The notes beneath the pieces were generated by a model. That model saw nothing but the letters and a program-made list of their open reading frames with translations. It did no database searches and had not been told where the DNA came from. The translations under genes were made by a program, and so were the position numbers. A stretch of 64,000 nt of DNA, from positions 186,001 through 250,000 of the forward strand of contig NZ_FCOP01000011.1 of assembly GCF_900021175.1 (NCBI RefSeq). The letters are read 5' to 3'. The stretch comes from Pseudenterobacter timonensis. Lineage in GTDB: Bacteria; Pseudomonadota; Gammaproteobacteria; Enterobacterales; Enterobacteriaceae. The first letter of the stretch is position 1. The number at the start of each line of letters is the position of its first letter. Below, one piece after another: positions 34,530 to 43,689 of this stretch.

Positions 34530-35354
34530 TTAGCGTCGCACAACCTGTTTCTGGTAGCGGACGGGCGTAATGCCGTAACGGCGGGCAAAGGTGCGGGTCA
34601 GATGCGACTGATCGGTCAGCCCTGCGGCGGCGGCCACTTCGGCGGCGGGCATACCGTGGGTGAGAAACGCTTTGGCACGCCACAGGCGGATCGCCATCAG
34701 CATCTGATGCGGGGTAACGTGAAAATGGGCTTTAAACTGGCGCTGAAAATGGTACGGGCTCAGGGAGGCCACGTTCGCCAGCTCGTCAAGGGTGACGGGG
34801 CGCATATAGTTGTCGTGCAGATAGTCGCGCACCCGTTCAAAGCGGTGCCCCCCTTCGCGCAGGGCGGGCGCATGGCGCGCCAGCGGCCGGAAAGTGTCGA
34901 TCAGATCGAGCAGTAAACCCTGCTGCGCCAGCGGATCGTCGGTATGCCAAAGCCCATAGATTAGCTGGCAGAGCTGCTGCGAGCGGAGGGGATCGTGGCG
35001 GGTGACATCCTTGAACCACCAGTGGCGTACGCCGGTGATCTGTTCCAGCAGATCCGGCTCCAGATAGATCATCCGGTAGCGCCAGCCGTCGGCGGTCTCC
35101 GCCTGGCCGGTGTGGATCTCGTCAGGGTTCATGGTCACCACGGAGTAAGCCGGAGCGACATGCTGCGTGCCGCGATAGCGAAAGCGTTCGGCGCCCGATT
35201 CAATCGCGCCGATGCCGAACGCTTCGTGGGTATGCGGCTCGAAGGCGTAGCGGGAGATATGGGCGTGGTATAACTCCACGCCCGGAAGCTGCGGCAGATG
35301 CCGGAATCGCGCGCTGTCTCTTTCGTCGATAAAGCTCTCAGGTACGCCCTGCAC
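34530..35354 (-). CDS. AraC-family transcriptional regulator
   Basis: The 274-residue regulator has an N-terminal cupin-type AraC ligand-binding domain (about 20-150, with the HAHISRYAFEPHTHEAFGIG signature) and a C-terminal double helix-turn-helix (about 175-270, LDELANVASLSPYHFQRQFKAHF and RRYGITPVRYQ). The architecture resembles regulators paired with amino-acid or metabolite exporters. It is 75 bp upstream of ytfF in the same direction, so ytfF is the likely target; the ligand is unknown. It is not in the E. coli locus. Confidence 0.88.
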   Translation of the reverse strand: MQGVPESFIDERDSARFRHLPQLPGVELYHAHISRYAFEPHTHEAFGIGAIESGAERFRYRGTQHVAPAYSVVTMNPDEIHTGQAETADGWRYRMIYLEPDLLEQITGVRHWWFKDVTRHDPLRSQQLCQLIYGLWHTDDPLAQQGLLLDLIDTFRPLARHAPALREGGHRFERVRDYLHDNYMRPVTLDELANVASLSPYHFQRQFKAHFHVTPHQMLMAIRLWRAKAFLTHGMPAAEVAAAAGLTDQSHLTRTFARRYGITPVRYQKQVVRR

Positions 35355-35438
35355 GGTCAGCCTCCTTGTGAATCATCCCTTCATTATCTGAGATGCTCCC
35401 CGGGGATGCCACAAAAATTAACCAACCATTAACAAGGG

Positions 35439-37382
35439 CTATTTACTCAAATCCACCTGATAAAGGGCAAAACCGATCTCGTCGTTCCCGACCTTATGCA
35501 TCGGGTACTGCGCCTTATCTTTGATAAACGTTGCCGCCTTGTCGGACGGAGAGGTTTCAAAGCGGATGTCCAGCTTCGTCGCGCTGTGAATGGGCGCCAG
35601 ACGCCAGTTGTTGTCTGCCGCCGGATGGATCTCCCCCTCTTTTTTCGACATTTCGCCAATCCATGCCGCCACCACCGAACGGTTCTCATCCGGGGAAGCA
35701 AAGGCGATATGGCTGTCGCCGGTGCCGGCAAACTTACCGCCGTAGGCGCGATAGTTATTGGTGGCGACCAGGAAGGTGGCATTCGGATCGATCGGTTTAC
35801 CGTTAAAGGTCAGGTTCTTAATGCGCTCCGCCTGCGGATTCACCGTCTGGCACTCCCCGTCATATTTCGCGGGCTGGGTGACGTCGATCTGGTAATTCAC
35901 CCCGTCAATCACGTCGAAGTTGTAGGTGCGGAAACCGTCCCAGTTGATGAGCGACTGCGGCTGGCTGCGGGTAGGATCGATCTGGTTGAACTGCCCGGCG
36001 GAGCACTCCAGCCACTCTTTCACCTCTTTGCCCGTGGCTTTCACCACCACCAGGGTATTCGGGTAGAGATAGAGATCCGCCGCGTTACGGAAGGTGAGCT
36101 GGCCTTTTTCCACCTCCACGTAGCTGGCCGGATCGTTTTTACGTCCGCCCACCTTAAAGGGCGCGGCGGCGGAGAGCACCGGCAGCGCGGCCAGATCCGG
36201 GTCGCCCTGAATAAAGTGCTCCACATAGGCTTTCTGCGCCATGTTGACGACCTGAACGGTCGGATCGTCCTGCACCAGCGCCAGGAAGCTGTACATGTTG
36301 TCGGCGGATTTGCCGATCGGCTTGCTGACAAATTCACGGGTGGCGTCGTGATCGTGTTTCAGGACGTCCACCAGCGATTTATCCTCCGCAGCCAGCGATT
36401 TTTTAGCGGCCGCATCGTAAATAGGGCGCGCCTCGGCCTTCGACTGGGTTACCTGCCACTGACCGCCGTCGTTACTGAGCACTAAATCCACCACGCCAAG
36501 ATGGTCGCCCCACATACCCGGCATCACCGACGGCACGCCGTTCAGCGTCCCTTTCTCGATATCCGCCCCTTTGATACTGGCAAAATCTTTGCCGGGGAAC
36601 ACCGCGTGGGCGTGGCCGAAGAGAATGGCGTCGACGCCCGGCACCTGGCTCAGGTAGTAGACCGAATTTTCCGCCATCGCCTGGTAGGGATCGGCGGAGA
36701 GGCCGGAGTGGGCCACCACCACCACCAGATCCGCGCCCTCTTTACGCATCTCCGGCACATATTTGCGGGCGGTTTCGGTGATGTCGTTCACGGTCACTTT
36801 GCCGGTCAGATTAGCCTTATCCCAAGTCATGATCTGCGGCGGCACAAAGCCGATATAGCCGATTTTCAGCGTCTGCGATTTGCCGTCCCGATCGGTAACC
36901 GTGGTCTCTTTAATCAGATAGGGGGTGAAGAGCGGTTTTTGCGTCTTCACGTCGATGATATTGGCGTTAACGTAGGGGAATTTTGCTCCCGCCAGCGCCT
37001 TATGCAGATAGTCGAGGCCGTAGTTAAATTCGTGGTTACCCAAGTTGCCGACCGCGTAGTCGAGGGTGTTGAGCGCCTTATAGACCGGATGGATCTCTCC
37101 CGCCTTCAGCCCTTTCGCCGCCATGTAGTCCCCGAGCGGGCTGCCCTGAATCAGATCGCCATTATCCACCAGCACGCTGTTTTTCGCCTCCTGGCGGGCG
37201 GCGTTGATTAAACTTGCCGTACGTACCAGCCCGAATTTCTCGGTAGGGGTATCTTTGTAGTAGTCGAAGTCCATCATGTTACTGTGGAGGTCGGTGGTTT
37301 CCAGAATACGCAGATCCACCGTGGCCGCCTGTACGCTCGCCGCAATCAGCGTCGCCAGGAGCGTTGCGCTAAACTTAATCAT
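35439..37382 (-). CDS. cpdB: 2',3'-cyclic-nucleotide 2'-phosphodiesterase / 3'-nucleotidase
   Basis: CpdB is a periplasmic enzyme that hydrolyses 2',3'-cyclic nucleotides and 3'-nucleotides for salvage. The 647-residue precursor has a signal peptide (about 1-19), a calcineurin-like metallophosphatase domain with [17 protein letters not shown] and [10 protein letters not shown], and a C-terminal 5'-nucleotidase domain with [12 protein letters not shown] and [15 protein letters not shown]. The ATG at 37382 is chosen to give [16 protein letters not shown]. It is divergent from cysQ. Confidence 0.97.
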   Translation of the reverse strand: MIKFSATLLATLIAASVQAATVDLRILETTDLHSNMMDFDYYKDTPTEKFGLVRTASLINAARQEAKNSVLVDNGDLIQGSPLGDYMAAKGLKAGEIHPVYKALNTLDYAVGNLGNHEFNYGLDYLHKALAGAKFPYVNANIIDVKTQKPLFTPYLIKETTVTDRDGKSQTLKIGYIGFVPPQIMTWDKANLTGKVTVNDITETARKYVPEMRKEGADLVVVVAHSGLSADPYQAMAENSVYYLSQVPGVDAILFGHAHAVFPGKDFASIKGADIEKGTLNGVPSVMPGMWGDHLGVVDLVLSNDGGQWQVTQSKAEARPIYDAAAKKSLAAEDKSLVDVLKHDHDATREFVSKPIGKSADNMYSFLALVQDDPTVQVVNMAQKAYVEHFIQGDPDLAALPVLSAAAPFKVGGRKNDPASYVEVEKGQLTFRNAADLYLYPNTLVVVKATGKEVKEWLECSAGQFNQIDPTRSQPQSLINWDGFRTYNFDVIDGVNYQIDVTQPAKYDGECQTVNPQAERIKNLTFNGKPIDPNATFLVATNNYRAYGGKFAGTGDSHIAFASPDENRSVVAAWIGEMSKKEGEIHPAADNNWRLAPIHSATKLDIRFETSPSDKAATFIKDKAQYPMHKVGNDEIGFALYQVDLSK

Positions 37383-37561
37383 CAGAGGGGTCCTTAATTC
37401 GATCCAGGGCACAAAAGAGATATGAATATCATTTATGTTGCTTAAAGAATTGTGAATCGTGCCAGAAAAAGCAGACGTGAAACCGGAATTGCTTCACAGA
37501 TAGTGATTACGATATAAGTAAAACAAACAGTTATGCCACTGTGATAACAAAGAGGTGGAAG

Positions 37562-38302
37562 ATGCTCGATAAAATTTGTCAGCTTGCACGGGACGCGGGC
37601 GAAGCCATCATGCAGGTCTACGAGGGAGCAAAACCCATGGAAATTATCAGCAAGTCTGATGATTCCCCGGTGACCGCCGCCGATATCGCAGCGCATGCGA
37701 TTATTGTTAACGGGCTGACGGCGCTGACGCCGGAGGTGCCGGTGCTATCGGAAGAGGATCCCCCCGCCTGGGACGTTCGCCAGGGGTGGCAGCGCTACTG
37801 GCTGGTCGACCCGCTGGACGGTACTAAAGAGTTCATCAAGCGTAACGGGGAGTTTACCGTCAACATCGCCTTGATTGACCACGGTAAGCCGGTGCTGGGC
37901 GTGGTCTACGCACCCGCGCTGAAGGTGCTCTATAGCGCCGCCGAAGGCAAAGCGTGGAAAGAGGAGTGTGGCGTACGCAAGCAGATTCAGGTGCGCGAGG
38001 CGCGCCCGCCGCTGGTGGTGATTAGCCGCTCGCATACCGATAACGAGCTGGAGGAGTACCTGCAACAGCTGGGGGATCACCAGACCACGTCTATCGGCTC
38101 CTCCCTGAAGTTTTGCCTGGTGGCGGAAGGGGAGGCGCAGCTCTATCCGCGCTTCGGGCCGACCAACATCTGGGATACGGCGGCGGGACACGCCGTCGCC
38201 GCCGCTGCCGGGGCGCACGTTCACGACTGGCAGGGTAAGCCGCTGGATTACACCCCGCGTGAATCGTTCCTCAACCCCGGCTTCAGGGTTTCGCTCTACT
38301 GA
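37562..38302 (+). CDS. cysQ: 3'(2'),5'-bisphosphate nucleotidase CysQ
   Basis: CysQ removes the 3'-phosphate from PAP (and PAPS), preventing its build-up during sulfate assimilation. The 246-residue inositol-monophosphatase-fold enzyme shows the metal-binding motifs [14 protein letters not shown] and WDTAAGHAV. The start follows AAGAGGTGG and gives [13 protein letters not shown]. Its 3' end overlaps the convergent ytfJ by 7 bp. Confidence 0.96.
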   Translation: MLDKICQLARDAGEAIMQVYEGAKPMEIISKSDDSPVTAADIAAHAIIVNGLTALTPEVPVLSEEDPPAWDVRQGWQRYWLVDPLDGTKEFIKRNGEFTVNIALIDHGKPVLGVVYAPALKVLYSAAEGKAWKEECGVRKQIQVREARPPLVVISRSHTDNELEEYLQQLGDHQTTSIGSSLKFCLVAEGEAQLYPRFGPTNIWDTAAGHAVAAAAGAHVHDWQGKPLDYTPRESFLNPGFRVSLY

Positions 38303-38853
38303 CCGAGCAGCTTGTGCAGCAGGGCAACTACCTGCTGCACCTCCTCCTGCGTCAGCGCCCCGTCTTTCACCCACTCCACGCGTCCCTCTTTATTGAGGAC
38401 AATCACCGCCGAGCTCTCCTCCTCCAGCCCCCAGGCTTTACGCGTTACGCCGTTACTGTCGACGATGAACTGTGACCAGGGATAGAGCTTTTTATTACTT
38501 TCAAGACTGCTGCGTACAAACATGCCGGAGCCGGGGATGGCGTCATCGGTGTTAACAATGGTGGTGGTCTGGTAGACCTCATGGGACAATTTTGCGGACT
38601 TGATCGCTTCCACCAGGGTGGCGTTTTTCTCTTTTGCCGAGGTTCGGCCAGCAATATGTTGCACCACTCGCACTTTTCCTGCGAGCTGCGCGCTATTCCA
38701 GGCTTTATAGCTAAACTCATCATTGTTGAGAATCAATTCTCCTCTGTCGGCAATACCGACCGGCGGCAGACGTTGTCCTTTTTCAATGTTATGTGCGGAG
38801 GCCAGCAGCGGCATTAACAGGCATGCTGCGGCAAAGAGGTTACGAAAGGTCAT
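38296..38853 (-). CDS. ytfJ: periplasmic thioredoxin-fold protein YtfJ
   Basis: YtfJ is a secreted protein of unknown role with a predicted thioredoxin-like fold but no CxxC pair visible. The 185-residue precursor has a signal peptide (about 1-20, LLMPLLASA) followed by [20 protein letters not shown]. It matches E. coli YtfJ well. It converges on cysQ. Confidence 0.92.
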   Translation of the reverse strand: MTFRNLFAAACLLMPLLASAHNIEKGQRLPPVGIADRGELILNNDEFSYKAWNSAQLAGKVRVVQHIAGRTSAKEKNATLVEAIKSAKLSHEVYQTTTIVNTDDAIPGSGMFVRSSLESNKKLYPWSQFIVDSNGVTRKAWGLEEESSAVIVLNKEGRVEWVKDGALTQEEVQQVVALLHKLLGQ

Positions 38854-39176
38854 AATGTTTCCTTTTTGATGGCAGGTGATCCGACCACTAGGTCTTACTT
38901 TTTAATGATAAGTGCGATCAATGGTCTTTTCCCGCAATCCTGATGCCAGTTTGCGGGCTAACGCACATATATTCATAAAAACGATGACTTATACTGCCTG
39001 CTCCGAGGGACCGCAGAGAATATTCTGAATAATTGTAATCATACGGTAAATAAACTTAGGCAAACTGGGTAACCAGGTTGTTCTGGTCTATAGTCATTGG
39101 GCAGCAAAATTTGCGCTCAGACGAGTCGGGCCGATTGTGGCACCGCAAGAGCGTATGATTCGCAGGAGAAACAAGA
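38854..39176. other. ytfJ-ytfK intergenic region
   Basis: This 323-bp gap between divergent genes contains no open frame of note. CCCGCAA at 38931-38937 and TTGCGGG at 38951-38957 form a perfect 7-bp inverted repeat with a 13-base loop and no T-run, so it could be a protein-binding site. I found no convincing Pho box, although E. coli ytfK is phosphate-regulated. Confidence 0.4.
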
Positions 39177-39383
39177 ATGAAAATTTTCCAACGCTACAAC
39201 CCGCTTCAGGTAGCGAAGTACGTAAAAATACTTTTCCGTGGACGGTTGTATATCAAGGACGTAGGCGCTTTTGAGTTTGATAAGGGTAAGATCCTTGTCC
39301 CGAAAGTGAAGGACAAACAGCACTATTCCGTTATGTCCGAAGTCAACCGTCAGGTTATGCGTCTGCAGACTGAGATGGCTTAA
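39177..39383 (+). CDS. ytfK: DUF1107 protein YtfK
   Basis: YtfK is a 68-residue cytoplasmic protein, reported in E. coli to bind SpoT and favour ppGpp accumulation under phosphate and fatty-acid starvation. The sequence [20 protein letters not shown] is almost identical to the E. coli protein. It follows AGGAGA and is monocistronic, with a strong terminator after it. Confidence 0.94.
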   Translation: MKIFQRYNPLQVAKYVKILFRGRLYIKDVGAFEFDKGKILVPKVKDKQHYSVMSEVNRQVMRLQTEMA

Positions 39384-39405
39384 CCAACGTGCTATGCAAT
39401 AGACA

Positions 39406-39433
39406 AACGGCTCCCGAAGGGAGCCGTTGTTGT
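39406..39433 (+). terminator. terminator of ytfK
   Basis: AACGGCTCCC at 39406-39415 pairs with GGGAGCCGTT at 39419-39428 around a GAA loop, followed by GTTGTTT. Confidence 0.82.
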
Positions 39434-39440
39434 TTATGTC

Positions 39441-39536
39441 ATACTTCAAGTTGCCTGTGCGTTGGCTCCCTGGTCACGTACTTATGTACGCTCCCGGGGA
39501 TTCACTGCGTCGCCGCCTTCATGCAACTTGAATTTT
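39441..39536. repeat. about 100-bp intergenic palindromic repeat
   Basis: The ends TTCAAGTTGC (39445-39454) and GCAACTTGAA (39523-39532) are perfect 10-bp inverted arms. The interior is GC-rich and partly self-complementary, with GTACTTATGTAC and CTCCCGGGGA. I recall closely similar sequences scattered in many enterobacterial genomes as non-coding miniature repeats. It lies between convergent ytfK and ytfL. Confidence 0.6.
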
Positions 39537-39553
39537 TTAGGGAACAGGAGGTT

Positions 39554-40891
39554 TTACGCCGACACCTTCTCTTCCGCGTCCGGCAGCCTCGGCGTCAGGA
39601 CGGTTGGTTTGTTATCAATGCGCGTCACCAGCAGCTGGTCGATGCGGTAGTTATCAATATCCACCACTTCGAACTTATAGCCGGAGAACTTCACCGAATC
39701 GGTGCGTTTCGGGATTTTACGCAGCATAAACATCATAAAGCCGCCGATGGTTTCGTAGTTGCCCGACTGGGGGAACTCGTCGATATCCAGCACGCGCATC
39801 ACGTCATCAATCGGCGTACCGCCGTCAATCAGCCATGAGTTCTCGTCACGCGCGACGATCTGCTCCTCCAGCCCCTGGCCCACCAGGTCGCCCATCAGGG
39901 TGGTCATCACGTCGTTCAGGGTGATAATACCTACCACCAGCGCATACTCGTTCATGATCACCGCGAAATCTTCGCCAGCGCTTTTAAAGCTTTCCAGCGC
40001 TTCGGAGAGGGTGAGGGTGTCCGGCACAATCAGCGTATTGCGGATCTGTACGCCGCTGTTCAGCGTCAGGCTCTGGTTCGCCAGCACGCGGTTCAGCAGA
40101 TCCTTGGAGTCCACATAGCCGATGATATGGTCAATATCTTCGTTACAGACCAGGAATTTCGAGTGCGGATGCTGCGCCACCTTGTTCTTCAGGCTTTGCT
40201 CATCTTCATGCAGATCGAACCAGATAACATTTTCGCGCGAGGTCATCGAGGAGGGGACGGTGCGCGATTCCAGTTCAAAGACGTTCTCGATCAGCTCGTG
40301 CTCCTGCTTACGCAGCACGCCCGCCAGCGCGCCCGCTTCAAATACCGCATAGATATCATCCGTCGTGATGTCATCTTTACGCACCATCGGCAGCTTAAAG
40401 AGGCGGAAGATGGTGTTCGCCAGACCGTTAAAGAACCACACCAGCGGACGAAAAATAAACAGGCAGAAGCGCATCGGGTTGATGATACGCAAAGCCACGG
40501 CTTCAGGCGCAATCATACCGATGCGTTTCGGAGTCAGGTCAGCAATGAGGATGAACAGACCGGTCACCACGGTGAAGGAGAGAATAAAGCTCAGCTGTTC
40601 GGCAAGCTCTGCGGACATATAGGGGCTGAAGAGACTGTAGAACGCCGGTGAGAAGGCTGCATCGCCGACAATACCCCCCAGGATCGCCACCGCATTCAGG
40701 CCAATCTGTACAACGGTGAAGAACATACCGGGGTTTTCCTGCATTTTCAGAACGCGTTGCGCATTCATATTGCCTTCGTCGGCAAGCAGTTTAAGTTTTA
40801 TTTTACGGGACGCGGCCAACGATATCTCCGATATCGAAAAAAAGGCGCTGACGGCAATAAGACAAAGTATTACTAAAATACTGTTTAACAT
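39554..40891 (-). CDS. ytfL: polyamine exporter-type membrane protein YtfL (PaeA)
   Basis: This is a 445-residue UPF0053 family protein: an N-terminal DUF21 membrane domain (four helices within about 1-200), a pair of CBS domains (about 215-340) and a C-terminal CorC/HlyC domain (about 355-430). E. coli YtfL, renamed PaeA, has been reported to export cadaverine and putrescine and protect stationary cells. It is transcribed alone, between the convergent ytfK and the co-directional msrA. Confidence 0.94.
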   Translation of the reverse strand: MLNSILVILCLIAVSAFFSISEISLAASRKIKLKLLADEGNMNAQRVLKMQENPGMFFTVVQIGLNAVAILGGIVGDAAFSPAFYSLFSPYMSAELAEQLSFILSFTVVTGLFILIADLTPKRIGMIAPEAVALRIINPMRFCLFIFRPLVWFFNGLANTIFRLFKLPMVRKDDITTDDIYAVFEAGALAGVLRKQEHELIENVFELESRTVPSSMTSRENVIWFDLHEDEQSLKNKVAQHPHSKFLVCNEDIDHIIGYVDSKDLLNRVLANQSLTLNSGVQIRNTLIVPDTLTLSEALESFKSAGEDFAVIMNEYALVVGIITLNDVMTTLMGDLVGQGLEEQIVARDENSWLIDGGTPIDDVMRVLDIDEFPQSGNYETIGGFMMFMLRKIPKRTDSVKFSGYKFEVVDIDNYRIDQLLVTRIDNKPTVLTPRLPDAEEKVSA

Positions 40892-41054
40892 AGTTTATCC
40901 GGCTTCTCGCCAGATCCTCGGAAGGGAAGTTAATGACATTTGTGTGAATACACTTTGAACACCCGCTCGTAGCGGTGAGCCGATATTTTCAGCGGCTAGT
41001 ATAGCGTAAAGGGGTGTAAATCTGCCAGAGGTCACATTTTGCTCGTTTTATCGA

Positions 41055-41083
41055 CAAAAAACGCGCGCCTTTTTGGCGCGCGC
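41055..41083 (-). terminator. terminator of msrA (minus strand)
   Basis: GCGCGCGCC and ACGCGCGCC-type arms (41061-41069 with 41075-41083) form a 9-bp GC stem. On the minus strand six T follow (41055-41060). Confidence 0.85.
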
Positions 41084-41090
41084 TTCATTA

Positions 41091-41732
41091 TTATGCCTGC
41101 TGTGGCGGCAGGCAAACGCCAATGCCGCCGATGCCGCAATAGCCGTACGGATTCTTGTGCAGATACTGCTGGTGATCGTCCTCGGCATAGTAGAACGGCG
41201 TGGCGGTAGCGATTTCGGTCGTCACGGTTCGGGTGTCGCCCGCCTCGCGCATGGCGCTCTGGAAGCGTTCAAGGCTGGCGCGGGCGGCGGCATCCTGCTC
41301 GGGCGTCAGGGGATAAATCCCCGAACGGTACTGGGTACCGTGATCGTTGCCCTGACGCATACCCTGCGCCGGGTCATGATTCTCCCAGAAGACCTGCAGG
41401 AGCTGGTCGTAGCTAATGACCGCTGGATCATAGACCACGCGTACCGCTTCCGCGTGGCCGGTTTCGCCGGAGCACACTTCACGGTAGGTCGGATTAGGGG
41501 TATAGCCGCCGGTATAGCCCGCGGCGGTACTGTAGACGCCAGGCAGTTGCCAGAAGAGGCGTTCAACGCCCCAGAAGCAGCCCATCGCGAAGAGGGCAAT
41601 CTCCATCCCTTCCGGGACGTGCGTCATGGAGCGGCCATTAACGGCATGCAACGTTGCGACTGGCATCGGCGTATTGCGTCCCGGTAATGCATCTGACGGG
41701 GAAACAAGATGCTTTTTGTCAAATAAACTCAC
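41091..41732 (-). CDS. msrA: peptide-methionine (S)-S-oxide reductase MsrA
   Basis: MsrA reduces the S-form of methionine sulfoxide in proteins and free methionine, using thioredoxin. The 213-residue enzyme has the catalytic GCFWG with C52 and the downstream [11 protein letters not shown] region carrying resolving cysteines near the C-terminus. It is divergent from tamA and ends in a GC-rich terminator. Confidence 0.97.
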   Translation of the reverse strand: MSLFDKKHLVSPSDALPGRNTPMPVATLHAVNGRSMTHVPEGMEIALFAMGCFWGVERLFWQLPGVYSTAAGYTGGYTPNPTYREVCSGETGHAEAVRVVYDPAVISYDQLLQVFWENHDPAQGMRQGNDHGTQYRSGIYPLTPEQDAAARASLERFQSAMREAGDTRTVTTEIATATPFYYAEDDHQQYLHKNPYGYCGIGGIGVCLPPQQA

Positions 41733-41858
41733 GGTGTGACCTCCCGGGGTACAAAGCTTCAGTTAAGGTTGTAACGAAGCGTTTAATTGAACACAATAAA
41801 CGCACTGAATGAGTCTAGATTTAAACATAAGAAATATTAGGGCTCTGATCGACTTTTC

Positions 41859-41911
41859 AACCCACTGTACGGGTTTTGGGCATTATGCCGTGATGTACTG
41901 CGGAGCAGTAC
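41859..41911 (+). promoter_or_regulatory. two hairpins in the tamA upstream region
   Basis: AACCC/GGGTT (41859-41875) is followed by four T. GTACTGC-GGA-GCAGTAC (41895-41911) is a perfect 7-bp stem. Both lie within 100 bp of the tamA start in the 223-bp gap shared with divergent msrA. They could form a leader structure or an attenuator; no function is known to me. Confidence 0.35.
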
Positions 41912-41955
41912 TTGAGATGCTTCCAGGGTGGATACAAGGATATTCAGGAGAAAAC

Positions 41956-43689
41956 GTGCCAAAAATCCGCCAGTTATGTGCCGTCAGCCTTCTGCTGACC
42001 AGCGGGGTTGCCAGCGCGGCGAATGTCCGTTTGCAGGTTGAGGGGCTTTCCGGAGAGTTGCAAAAAAATGTCCGTGCGCAGCTCTCGACGATCCAGAGTG
42101 ACGAAGTAACGCCGGACCGGCGCTTTCGCGCCCGCGTGGACGATGCGATCCGCAATGGGCTTAAGGCGCTGGGTTACTACCAGCCGACCATCGATTTTGA
42201 GCTGCGACCACCGCCGGCTAAAGGGCGCCAGGTGCTGATTGCCCGCGTCTCGCCGGGGCAGCCGGTGCTGCTTGCCGGGACTGACGTGGTGCTGCGCGGC
42301 GAGGCGCGTAACGACCGGGACTATCTCGATCTGCTCAACACCCGTCCGAAGGTGGGCACCATCCTGAACCACGGCGACTACGATCGGTTTAAAAAAGGGC
42401 TGACGAAGGTCGCGCTGAACAAAGGCTATTTCGACAGCGAGTATAATAAGAGCCAGCTCGGCGTCGCGGTGCAGAGACGGCAGGCCTTCTGGGATATCGA
42501 CTACGACAGCGGTCAACGTTACCGCTTTGGCGATGTCACCTTCGAGGGATCGCAAATCCGCGACGAATATCTGCAGAACCTGATCCCCTTTAAGAAGGGC
42601 GACTATTACGAGTCGAAAGATCTGGCGGAGCTGAACCGCCGCCTCTCCGCCACCGGCTGGTTTAATTCGGTGGTGGTGGCGCCTGAGTTTGAGAAATCCC
42701 GCAAAACCAAAATATTGCCGCTGCATGGCGTGATTTCGCCACGCACCGAGAACACCATTGAAACCGGTGTCGGCTATTCCACCGACGTCGGCCCGCGGTT
42801 GAAAGCGACCTGGCGAAAGCCGTGGATCAACTCTTACGGCCACAGCCTGACAACCAGCGCCAGTCTCTCCGCGCCGGAACAGCAGCTCGACTTCAGCTAT
42901 AAAGTGCCGCTGCTGAAAAATCCGCTGGAGCAGTACTACCTGGTGCAGGGGGGCTTCAAGCGCACCGACCTGAACGATACCGAAGCGGACTCCACCACGC
43001 TTGCCCTGTCGCGCTACTGGGATCTCTCCAGCGGCTGGCAGCGGGCGATCAACCTGCGCTGGAGCCTCGACCACTTTACCCAGGCCAACGTGACCAATAC
43101 CACCATGCTGTTATATCCCGGTGTGATGATTAGCCGCACCCGCTCGCGCGGTGGCCTGATGCCAACCTGGGGTGACTCCCAGCGTTATTCCATCGACTAC
43201 TCCAACACCGCCTGGGGTTCGGACGTCGACTTTACGGTCCTGCAGGCGCAAAACGTCTGGATCCGTACCCTCTATGACCGCCACCGTTTCGTGGTGCGCG
43301 GCAATCTCGGCTGGATCGAGACCGGTGACTTTGAAAAAGTGCCGCCGGATCTGCGCTTCTTCGCCGGGGGCGATCGCAGCATTCGCGGTTACAAATACAA
43401 ATCCATCGCGCCAAAAGATGATGACGGCAAGCTGATCGGCGCCTCGAAGCTGGCGACCGGCTCGCTGGAGTATCAATACAACGTCACCGGAAAATGGTGG
43501 GGGGCGATGTTTGTCGACAGCGGCGAGGCGGTCAGCGATATCCGCCGCAGCGACTTTAAAACCGGCGCGGGCGTCGGCGTGCGCTGGCAGTCGCCGGTCG
43601 GGCCGATCAAGCTCGATTTTGCCGTACCGGTTGGCGATAAAGAGGAGCACGGTTTGCAGTTCTACATCGGTCTGGGGCCAGAATTATGA
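41956..43689 (+). CDS. tamA: translocation and assembly module outer-membrane protein TamA
   Basis: TamA is an Omp85-family outer-membrane barrel that works with TamB in autotransporter assembly and lipid transport across the envelope. The 577-residue precursor has a signal peptide (about 1-22), three POTRA domains and a 16-strand barrel with the family loop [12 protein letters not shown] chose GTG at 41956, after CAGGAG, because it gives exactly the E. coli length and a proper signal peptide. The long open frame upstream is spurious. It overlaps tamB by 4 bp (ATGA). Confidence 0.95.
   Translation: MPKIRQLCAVSLLLTSGVASAANVRLQVEGLSGELQKNVRAQLSTIQSDEVTPDRRFRARVDDAIRNGLKALGYYQPTIDFELRPPPAKGRQVLIARVSPGQPVLLAGTDVVLRGEARNDRDYLDLLNTRPKVGTILNHGDYDRFKKGLTKVALNKGYFDSEYNKSQLGVAVQRRQAFWDIDYDSGQRYRFGDVTFEGSQIRDEYLQNLIPFKKGDYYESKDLAELNRRLSATGWFNSVVVAPEFEKSRKTKILPLHGVISPRTENTIETGVGYSTDVGPRLKATWRKPWINSYGHSLTTSASLSAPEQQLDFSYKVPLLKNPLEQYYLVQGGFKRTDLNDTEADSTTLALSRYWDLSSGWQRAINLRWSLDHFTQANVTNTTMLLYPGVMISRTRSRGGLMPTWGDSQRYSIDYSNTAWGSDVDFTVLQAQNVWIRTLYDRHRFVVRGNLGWIETGDFEKVPPDLRFFAGGDRSIRGYKYKSIAPKDDDGKLIGASKLATGSLEYQYNVTGKWWGAMFVDSGEAVSDIRRSDFKTGAGVGVRWQSPVGPIKLDFAVPVGDKEEHGLQFYIGLGPEL

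Noticed and set aside
41809-41955. Possible 49-residue extension of TamA before the GTG start
   Set aside because: It would bury the signal peptide inside the protein. The GTG at 41956 with CAGGAG gives exactly the normal length.
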